Assembly (NCBI GenBank): GCA_023398955.1
Contig: JAEWRL010000018.1
Coordinates: forward strand, 1-19,893
Source of the DNA: Pseudomonadota bacterium
GTDB taxonomy: Bacteria > Myxococcota_A > Polyangia > Polyangiales > Polyangiaceae
Length of the DNA stretch: 19,893 nt
Direction: 5' to 3'
The notes below the pieces were generated by a model. That model was not told where the DNA came from. It worked only from the letters and a program-made list of their open reading frames with translations, and did not search any database. Shown one piece after another: positions 1 through 6,071 of the stretch. The first letter of the stretch is position 1, and every line of letters begins with the position of its first letter. A program made the translations under genes and the position numbers.

Positions 1-1
1 A

Positions 2-642
2 CTCGCCGAGCGCTTCCCCAAGGCGACAGTGCCGGACAGCGTGCGTAAGCTGCCCAAGGCGCGAGAGCCAATGCCGGAGCCTCGCAAGACGGCAGCAGCC
101 TCGGAGGCTCAGCGACCCGAGCCGGCAGCGGTGGTCTCGCAACCCGAGGGGGCCGAGCACCCGTTGTTGGCGCGCGTGGCCTCGGCGGCCGCGGCTCGCG
201 ATGCACGGGCGGAGTGCGCGCCGCTGGACGCAGAGCGCTACAAGATTGCGTTTACCGCGAGCACGTCCCTGAAAGAGAAGCTCGAAGCAGCCCGTGCCCT
301 GGTCAGCCACTCGCTTCCCGACGCGACTCTCGCCGATATTGTGGAACGTGCTCTCGACGTACTGCTCGAGCGGGAGCGCGCGCGGCGGTTTGCGGTGCGG
401 CAGCAGCGCGGACCCAAAGAGCGCCAGGCCCCGCAAGGAGAGGGAACGCCATCCGGCCAGCGGAGGACGCCAACTCGCTCGATCACATCGAGCCCCATTG
501 CCTCGGCGGCCAGCGGGACCTCTCGAACCTGCGTCTGCTCTGCTCGGCGCACAACGTGCTCGAAGCCCGGCGTCAGCTCGGGCCAGCCGCGAGGGCTCGT
601 GAAGCACGCCCACGAAATCCGGGAAGGCTACCCGGGACATGA
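2..642 (+). pseudogene. HNH endonuclease remnant (frameshifted, internally deleted, 5' end outside window)
   Basis: Reading frame 2 is open from the first bases (LAERFPKATVPDSVRKLPK) and continues with a helical segment (RYKIAFTASTSLKEKLEAA, then LADIVERALDVLLERERA) of the kind that precedes the nuclease domain in the HNH family I recall as multi-copy in myxobacteria. The nuclease half, DHIEPHCLGGQRDLSNLRL followed by LLCSAHNVLEARRQLG, is read in frame 1 from about 481 and stops at TGA 640-642. Between the two halves, near 440-480, the segment that normally holds the first zinc-knuckle cysteines and the start of the HNH fold is missing. I therefore call it a relic of a cleaving nuclease that is probably not functional. 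The DHIxPH and HN signatures are directly visible; the size of the deletion is inferred from memory of the family. A sequencing error could explain the frame change but not the missing zinc knuckle. Confidence 0.75.
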
Positions 643-1086
643 CGCCTCCACGTACTCAGCGGCAAAGCCACGAAACACCCTTCAGTGTGCTCGTCGAGGT
701 CGAGTTCAGGTTGCATCTCAACCTGCGCAAAAACCTGCTCGCGGTGGTGGGTCACTTTTGCCGAGCGAAAATGGGTCAGTTCTGCCAAGCGCCGAAGGGA
801 GATTGGCGAGGGGACCTTCGCCCATATCCAACCAGATGGCGGCTTGGGGGCGCAGCCATGCGGGTCTCGTCGTCGAGGGCAGCGCCAGCCTGCTCGCGGA
901 CACGCTCTTCGACGAGCCGAGCACCGAGCGGATGCTCGCCGCCAGCAGGACTCCGCAGTCCACGGGCGCCCCAGTCGCAATGGTCATTCAAGTCTGTAGC
1001 TGGAGCGGAAACGAGGCAGGTATGGAGCGACAGAGGCGGCCTCCGCATCGAGCGGCTCGTGGTAGTCTCCCACGTCAAGCACAGCC
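643..1086. other. Intergenic region without a convincing gene
   Basis: No frame here shows a start, ribosome binding site and recognisable protein. The frames that run through it are continuations of shadows from the HNH relic or from the Gly-rich gene downstream. It holds a pair of 20-nt near-identical direct repeats at 748-791. A TANNNT-like hexamer (TAGTCT, 1063-1068) lies 18 bp before the start of the next gene and could be a -10 element. The rest has no visible function and may be debris from mobile-element decay, in line with the relic on its left. Confidence 0.5.
748..791. repeat. Direct repeat pair (24-nt offset), possible IS21-type end remnant
   Basis: Copies at 748-767 (TGGGTCACTTTTGCCGAGCG) and 772-791 (TGGGTCAGTTCTGCCAAGCG) agree at 17 of 20 positions. 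Ends of IS21-family elements often contain several spaced copies of a TGGGTCA-type motif with TTTTGCC/AGCGAAAA, so this may be a terminal fragment. No istA or istB coding sequence remains in the window, so the assignment is tentative. Confidence 0.35.
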
Positions 1087-2211
1087 ATGGCTTCCGTACA
1101 CTCCCTGCACCGCATTCTCGGTTCCTTCTTGTCCGTCGTCTTCGTCGCGTGCGGCAGCGCACCGGATGGCGACGATGGCCCAGTCGGCGAAAGCGCGACG
1201 GATGCCAGCTCGGGCGGTGGGCAGCACCACAGTGGCGGACAAGGTTCAGGCTGGGAGAGCGGTGGAGCTGCGGCCACGAGCGGCGGAGCGCCCCCGAGCT
1301 CGGGCGCGGGCGGGAGCGCGCCGTCCCTTGGCGGCAGCGGGGGCGGGACTTCCCTGGGCGGCAGCGGGGGCGGGGCTTCCCTGGGCGGCAGCGGCGCTGG
1401 ACTCGCTGGAGCCTCCTTGGGCGGCAGCACAGCCTTGGGCGGCGCACAGTCGGCAGGGGGCGCGACAAGCGCCGAGGGCGGCACGGTCTCGAGCGGCGGC
1501 GTGCAGGCAGCGGGCGGCAGCTCCGCCACTGGCGGCCGCTGGCCATGGAACAACGGTGGCAGTGCCGAGGGAGGCGGCGCTGGATTCGCTGGCGAGACGG
1601 GGATGGCGGGCGCTGGGGGTGCCACTGCCGGGGCTGCGGGCGAGGGACACGCCGGGACAGCCGGTGATGGAAGCTCTGGTGACGAATGCCCAGGCGCAGG
1701 CAACGTCACATACGTCCTCAACGGCGCGGAGTCCTGGCCATCGGACGTCACCGAGCGCCTCTCCGCCGCCATGGAAGAGGCCGTCTGGTACTACAACTGC
1801 TACTCGAACCTGAGCCACGCGCTCACCGTCAACTACCGCGAGAGCGTGCCGACAGCCGAGGCCAACGTGGATGGCTGGATGAGCTTCGGCAGTAACCGCG
1901 CCTACCAGGTCCTCGCCACCGTCATGCACGAGATCGGGCACACCATGGGGGTCGGCTACTACCCCTGGACGGAGCTCACGGACGCAGACCGCCATTGGAC
2001 GGGCGCGGCGGTCCTCGAGCTCATGGCCTCCCTGCCCGAGGACGAGAAGGATCCCGGCGAACCCGACTTCATCACGGCCGATGCGATGCACTTCTGGCCC
2101 TATGGACTCAACTACGCGAGCGAACACGTGAGCGATTGGAGCCTCATCAACCACGTGCGCATCGTCGCAGCGATGAACGCCGACAAACAGGCCTACCTCG
2201 CCGGCCGCTGA
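1087..2211 (+). CDS. Putative lipoprotein with Gly/Ser linker and zinc-metalloprotease-like C-terminal domain
   Basis: A 374-residue protein. Residues 1-21 are a hydrophobic export signal ending in VFVAC, with Cys22 as the likely lipidated residue, although Phe at -3 is not ideal. Residues about 35-197 are a Gly/Ser/Ala-rich linker, partly built of a 27-bp tandem repeat. The folded domain, residues 199-374, carries HEIGH (His281, Glu282, His285), the metal-binding helix of gluzincin/metzincin-type peptidases, and later HFWPYGLNY with His335. In metzincins the helix continues HExxHxxGxxH, but here the eleventh position is Tyr291, so a third ligand must come from elsewhere and His335 is a candidate. 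Location would be the outer membrane or cell surface. The start codon is chosen because it directly precedes the signal peptide. It is convergent with rnz. Peptidase activity is inferred; it could be a non-catalytic binding domain. Confidence 0.8.
   Translation: MASVHSLHRILGSFLSVVFVACGSAPDGDDGPVGESATDASSGGGQHHSGGQGSGWESGGAAATSGGAPPSSGAGGSAPSLGGSGGGTSLGGSGGGASLGGSGAGLAGASLGGSTALGGAQSAGGATSAEGGTVSSGGVQAAGGSSATGGRWPWNNGGSAEGGGAGFAGETGMAGAGGATAGAAGEGHAGTAGDGSSGDECPGAGNVTYVLNGAESWPSDVTERLSAAMEEAVWYYNCYSNLSHALTVNYRESVPTAEANVDGWMSFGSNRAYQVLATVMHEIGHTMGVGYYPWTELTDADRHWTGAAVLELMASLPEDEKDPGEPDFITADAMHFWPYGLNYASEHVSDWSLINHVRIVAAMNADKQAYLAGR
1330..1395 (+). repeat. 27-bp in-frame tandem repeat in the lipoprotein linker
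   Basis: Two complete units (1330-1356 and 1357-1383) differ at a single base, giving Thr in the first and Ala in the second, and a partial third unit follows to 1395. Each unit encodes GGSGGG[T/A]SL. Because the unit is a multiple of three, copy-number change would lengthen or shorten the linker without a frameshift. Confidence 0.8.
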
Positions 2212-2219
2212 TTGGGAGA

Positions 2220-2233
2220 GCCCCATCAGGGGC
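2220..2233. terminator. Short hairpin between convergent genes
   Basis: GCCCC (2220-2224), loop ATCA, GGGGC (2229-2233) form a perfect 5-bp GC stem in the 33-bp gap between the metalloprotease-like gene and rnz. There is no T-run on either strand, so it is only a weak candidate for a shared terminator. Confidence 0.3.
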
Positions 2234-2244
2234 GGCGCCACCGG

Positions 2245-3186
2245 TCAAGCGAGCTCGCGGTGCAGCTCCGGCAGCTCGATCACGTCGAAGTCCCGTGCCG
2301 CAAAGATCTCTCCTTCGGTAAACTCCGCCTCGGCCTGTGTAAGAAACGGGGCTCCGCGCTCGTAGCGCCGTGAGAAATGGGTGAGCACCAGGCGCCGCAC
2401 GCCCGCTTCGCGCGCGATGATCCCGGCCTCACGTGCGGTGAGGTGCCCGTGCGCCTCAGCCTTGTCCCTGTCCTCCTCGAGGTAGGTGGCCTCGCAGACG
2501 AGCAGATCCGCCCCCCGCGCCAAGGTGATGGCGTTATCGCACATCCGCGTATCCATCACGAAGGCCACCGCTTGGCCGGGCCGGGGAAATGCCACCTCCG
2601 CGAGCAGGATCTCTCGGTCGCCGACGCGCGTGCGGCCTTGCCGCTGGAGCTCGCCGATGTCAGGACCCGAGAGACCCGCTGCGGCTAGCCGCGAAGGCTG
2701 GAGCGTCCAACCGGCTTCCTCCTCGAAGCGGTAGCCCCAAGCCGGTACACCATGGTCCAGCGGGAGTGAGGAGAGCACGGTGCGGCCGCGCTGGCTGGGA
2801 CCGCTCCAGAGGACGCCAGCGGCAGCAATGGGGTGAGCACGGACGGTAGCGTTGTCGTTGTAGATCGAAGCCCGGCGCAGCCGCTGGTAGTATTCCTCGC
2901 CGCTCGCCGGATAGAAGACGTCCACGGCGTGGGGGCAGCCGTCCAGGGAAAGGAGCTGAGAGACGCCAGCAAGGCCTAGGCAGTGATCTCCGTGGAAGTG
3001 GGTGATGCAGATCTTGGTGATGGCCGTGGAACGTACACCGGCGTGGATGAGCTGCCGCTGGGCACCCTCCCCTGGATCGAAGAGGATACCCTCGTCGTCG
3101 AAGCGCAGGAGATAGGCGTTGTGATTTCGATAGCGGGTGGGAACCTGACTGGCGGTGCCGAGCACGACGAGATGGCGAGGTGACAT
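2245..3186 (-). CDS. rnz: Ribonuclease Z (tRNA 3' endonuclease)
   Basis: A 313-residue metallo-beta-lactamase-fold protein of the short bacterial RNase Z length. It removes the 3' trailer of tRNA precursors in the cytoplasm. The start VVLGTASQVPTRYRN and LFDPGEGAQRQL (about residues 35-46) are characteristic of the family. The zinc motif HFHGDH lies at residues 63-68. Further metal-site signatures follow: VMDTR, CEATYLEED, AHGHLTA and, near the C-terminus, LVLTHFSRRY. All the usual ligand motifs are present, so the enzyme looks intact. The ATG at 3184-3186 has an AAAAGG-type ribosome binding site a few bases upstream. No tRNA gene is visible nearby, so the enzyme must act on transcripts made elsewhere. 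It is convergent with the lipoprotein gene at 1087-2211 and appears monocistronic. Confidence 0.97.
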   Translation of the reverse strand: MSPRHLVVLGTASQVPTRYRNHNAYLLRFDDEGILFDPGEGAQRQLIHAGVRSTAITKICITHFHGDHCLGLAGVSQLLSLDGCPHAVDVFYPASGEEYYQRLRRASIYNDNATVRAHPIAAAGVLWSGPSQRGRTVLSSLPLDHGVPAWGYRFEEEAGWTLQPSRLAAAGLSGPDIGELQRQGRTRVGDREILLAEVAFPRPGQAVAFVMDTRMCDNAITLARGADLLVCEATYLEEDRDKAEAHGHLTAREAGIIAREAGVRRLVLTHFSRRYERGAPFLTQAEAEFTEGEIFAARDFDVIELPELHRELA

Positions 3187-3377
3187 GAAGCCTTTTGCGG
3201 GGACTGGTGGCCAGCGAGCCCACAGCTCACCATGCCACGACGTTCGCGCACGTCATGCCCTGTTGCAGAGGATTCTGACCCATCGGCGTCCCACTCGCGA
3301 CGACCAGGGAAACTTTCCCGGGTTCGTGCGAGCGGTGTGAACTGCCCCCTTCGGTGCTCGTCCGGGGAGCAGCCCTC

Positions 3378-3402
3378 AAACGGCCGTAAACGGCCGCAAA
3401 CG
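3378..3402. repeat. 10-bp tandem repeat, 2.5 copies
   Basis: AAACGGCCGT, AAACGGCCGC and a final AAACG follow each other without a gap. The 10-bp period is close to one helical turn and each unit holds the palindrome CGGCCG. It lies about 190 bp upstream of the rnz start and about 300 bp upstream of the beta-helix gene, where it could be a protein-binding site, though chance is possible. Confidence 0.5.
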
Positions 3403-3682
3403 ATGGATCGAGCGCGTGGCCAACACCCACGCGACGCAAGCGTTCGGGAGCCAGTGAAGGAGGCTGTGGGCAACACGCTGATCAACGCCGCTTCGTGGGC
3501 GAGCCGCGCACCAACGACCGCCATATGACTCTAACAAGTCAGCGCACGAGATGCTGTATGTTTCCTGAACCATTGCAACGAGTACGTGCACGACAGTCAT
3601 TCTGGGGGGAATTCAACCCAGTACAGGCCCACGCAACCCCTGCGCGTTTCAACGAAACGGCTGGCAACCACCGTCAGCGTGC

Positions 3683-3688
3683 TATCGT
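3683..3688 (+). promoter_or_regulatory. Candidate -10 element for a leaderless transcript
   Basis: TATCGT fits the TANNNT -10 pattern and ends 9 bp before the ATG at 3698. No Shine-Dalgarno-like purine run lies between them (the spacer is CCCGCCCAT). This arrangement would start transcription at or near the start codon. No good -35 was found, so confidence is low. Confidence 0.25.
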
Positions 3689-3697
3689 CCCGCCCAT

Positions 3698-5929
3698 ATG
3701 AACCTCTCAAAGCTTGGTGTGATGCTCCTAGCCAGTTCGAGCTGGCTAGCCACCGGGGGCGCCCTGGGTTGCTCCGGGAACACCGGTTCCGCGGAGAAGC
3801 CCGCCGAAACGCAACGCCGCCAACAGGGGATGGCAGGCAGCGCCGCGCTACATCTCCCTGGAGAGACGGGGAACGACGACAATGCCGCTGGCTCTTCGAA
3901 CGGGGAAGCCGTCGCAGGCGCGAGCTCGCGGGGCAGCGCGGGCGGAGCCGCTGGCGCGTTCGCCGCCGATAGCGTCGCCGGGAGCGCAGGCGCGTTCGTC
4001 GCCGGGAGCGCAGGCACCACCTTGTCGGGGGGAGCCACCGCGGCGGGGGGCACTGCGGCGGGGGGCAGCGCCGGTGCTGCCTCCGGCGGGGACATTGGGC
4101 TGGCGGGCGGTAGTGGTGGCGCGGTGGGGCCGGCACCAGCGGCTGGCGGCGGCAGCGCGGCTGGGTCCGGAGCTGGAGGGAGCCCTGCGAGCCCGGGCAG
4201 TGGCGGAGTTCAAGGCGCGGCACCGCCCACGACGGAGTGCAACGACGGCATCGACAACGACGGAGATGGCCTCGTCGACTGGCAGTACGACCTTGGGTGC
4301 TACGCGGCAGCGGACCGCACGGAACGCAGCCTCCCCCAGGCGGAAGAGGACGGTTGGACGACATTCGATCTCAGCCCGGACTCGCGCGTCATCTACGTCA
4401 GCTCGAGCCAAGGCAACGACGAGAATGACGGTCTCTCGCCGCGAACGGCGGTGGCCACACCAGCGCGTGGCGCAGAGCTGGTGCGCGACGGTTCACCGGA
4501 TTTCCTCCTTTTTCGTCGCGGCGACTCGTGGCGCGGCCAAGACATCGGCGCGGATCGCGGCGCGCGACGCTTCAAGTCGGGCCTCGACGAGGAGCATCCC
4601 CTCGTCCTCTCCAGCTATGGTGACTCGACGCGCCGCCCCGTCCTGGAGATAGACAAACCGTTCATCGACGATGACGGCCACGAGCGCAGCCATTTGGCGG
4701 TCGTCGGGCTCGCCTTCATCGCCTTCCCGAAGGTGCCTGGGGACCCGAGCTTCAACGGCGCTGACGGGGAGGCCCTACGCTTCGTCGGAACGGGCCATGA
4801 TATCCTTGTGGAAGACAACTTCATCGAGTACGGCGGCATGGCCGTGCAGAACGTCTCAGACGTCGCGATCCGGCGTAACGTCGTGCGTCGCAGCTACCAC
4901 GTCGACACCTGCGCCTATCGGTCCGACGGCACCCTGAACCCGAACGGGAACTCGACCTACCGTCCCTCTGGCATTTTCGCCGGCAAGGTGCGAGGCCTTC
5001 TCATCGAAGGCAACGTGTGGGACGAGAACGGCTGGAACCCCGACGTCGAGAGTGCCTGCGCAACCATCTACAACCACAACATCTATCTCTCGAACGTCTC
5101 CGAGCTCGTCGTCCGTGAGAACCTCATTCTGCGAGCGTCGAGCATCGGGATCAAGCTGACTTCGAATGGGGCTGGGGCCACGAATGACGTCCTCATCGAG
5201 AACAACCTCATCGCCGAGGGTGAGCTTGGCATCAGCATGGGCGGCAACGAGGACACCGAGCACCGCTTCTCGGACGCCACCATCCGCGGCAATGTCTTCA
5301 CCGACGTCGGGCGGAGTCAGCCCACGGCGCGCGGCCTCGCGTGGTACGTGGAGCTCTCGGACAATGATGGCACGCTCTTCGAAGAGAACCTCCTCGTGAA
5401 TCAGCCCCCGCTCGGCAACGTGAAGGGGCTCGCCCTGGCTGGCGGGACCAATCGTGACGTGGTGGTTCGAGACAATCTCTTCTACGGGTTCTCGCGCCGG
5501 CTCTTGCTGGTGGAAGCAACCAGCAAGTGGGCAGGAAACCGCGTGGAGCGTAACGCCTTCGTGGCCACGGAGAGTGAATCCTGCCTGGTCGGCTACGGGG
5601 GCCCGATCGACGGGTTCGAGTTCACTGGCAACGCGTACCAGGCTCCCGTGGCTGCCAACGACTGGTTCTGCGTCGGCGACTCGCGCCTCGATCTACCCGG
5701 GTGGGTGGCCGCCACTGGGGAAGTCGACGCAAGCACCTGGAGCGGGCCCCCGCCTCCCGACGCGGGTCGCAACCTAGACAGTTACGCCGCGACCCTCGGC
5801 CTAGGGGCGACCCTCGACGACTTCGCCGCCGCGGCCCGCTTACAGTCCAGGCACGGCTACCGACCCGAACTCAGCGCGGCTGCGGCAAACGACTACATCC
5901 GCGAGGGCTTCGGCGTTCCGCGGCGCTGA
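3698..5929 (+). CDS. Lipoprotein with Gly-rich linker, calcium-site-like segment and right-handed parallel beta-helix
   Basis: A 743-residue protein. The signal peptide ends in ALGC with Cys25 as the likely lipidated residue. Residues about 28-178 are a Gly/Ala/Ser linker. Around residue 181 comes CNDGIDNDGDGLVDW, rich in spaced Asp/Asn and resembling a thrombospondin-3-type calcium loop. From about 225 to 650 the sequence reads as a pectate-lyase-like beta-helix. It opens with VIYVSSSQGNDENDGLSP, then has many short strands with Asn ladders such as ILVEDNFIEYGG, VAIRRNVVRRS, LLIEGNVW and VLIENNLIAEG. Such folds bind or cleave polysaccharides, but no family-specific catalytic set could be identified, so the substrate is unknown. 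Expected location is the outer membrane or surface. The ATG directly precedes the signal peptide. The gene stands alone and is followed by a strong hairpin. Confidence 0.88.
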   Translation: MNLSKLGVMLLASSSWLATGGALGCSGNTGSAEKPAETQRRQQGMAGSAALHLPGETGNDDNAAGSSNGEAVAGASSRGSAGGAAGAFAADSVAGSAGAFVAGSAGTTLSGGATAAGGTAAGGSAGAASGGDIGLAGGSGGAVGPAPAAGGGSAAGSGAGGSPASPGSGGVQGAAPPTTECNDGIDNDGDGLVDWQYDLGCYAAADRTERSLPQAEEDGWTTFDLSPDSRVIYVSSSQGNDENDGLSPRTAVATPARGAELVRDGSPDFLLFRRGDSWRGQDIGADRGARRFKSGLDEEHPLVLSSYGDSTRRPVLEIDKPFIDDDGHERSHLAVVGLAFIAFPKVPGDPSFNGADGEALRFVGTGHDILVEDNFIEYGGMAVQNVSDVAIRRNVVRRSYHVDTCAYRSDGTLNPNGNSTYRPSGIFAGKVRGLLIEGNVWDENGWNPDVESACATIYNHNIYLSNVSELVVRENLILRASSIGIKLTSNGAGATNDVLIENNLIAEGELGISMGGNEDTEHRFSDATIRGNVFTDVGRSQPTARGLAWYVELSDNDGTLFEENLLVNQPPLGNVKGLALAGGTNRDVVVRDNLFYGFSRRLLLVEATSKWAGNRVERNAFVATESESCLVGYGGPIDGFEFTGNAYQAPVAANDWFCVGDSRLDLPGWVAATGEVDASTWSGPPPPDAGRNLDSYAATLGLGATLDDFAAAARLQSRHGYRPELSAAAANDYIREGFGVPRR

Positions 5930-5941
5930 GGGGCGTCAAGT

Positions 5942-5969
5942 GGCGCGCAGGGCCACTTCCCTGCGCGCC
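5942..5969 (+). terminator. Perfect 11-bp hairpin after the beta-helix gene
   Basis: GGCGCGCAGGG (5942-5952) and CCCTGCGCGCC (5959-5969) are exact reverse complements with loop CCACTT, starting 12 bp after the stop codon. There is no following T-run, as is common for GC-rich genomes. The loop bases CCACTT can also pair with AAGTGG just upstream, giving an alternative fold. Confidence 0.65.
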
Positions 5970-6071
5970 GCCCAGGATCGAAACACAATCGAAACCCGGG
6001 CGCGTTAAGGTTGGAGGGACTGTAAGTCGCTCGAGCTGCGTCGCCGTGGGGCCGCTCGGGCGAGCCCTGCA

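Larger units (their letters stand above)
3187..3697. other. Intergenic region, divergent promoter space for rnz and the beta-helix lipoprotein
   Basis: No reading frame here has a recognisable product or a supported start. The region must hold the promoters for rnz (leftward) and the lipoprotein gene at 3698 (rightward). A short 10-bp tandem repeat lies at 3378-3402. A TANNNT hexamer lies 9 bp before the downstream ATG. I see no tRNA, riboswitch or strong hairpin. Confidence 0.6.

Noticed and set aside
984..1772. Pro/Ala-rich minus-strand open frame
   Set aside because: It is the antisense image of the Gly/Ser linker (GGC/GCC codons read backwards as Pro/Ala). No start signal or domain.
29..1813. 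Long plus-strand open frame of 594 codons
   Set aside because: It joins the first part of the HNH relic, non-coding sequence and an out-of-frame shadow of the Gly-rich lipoprotein. No single protein family spans it.
1246..2241. 331-codon minus-strand open frame opposite the metalloprotease-like gene
   Set aside because: Stop-free because of GC bias. The plus strand shows a signal peptide and HEIGH motif, and no recognisable domain appears on the minus strand.
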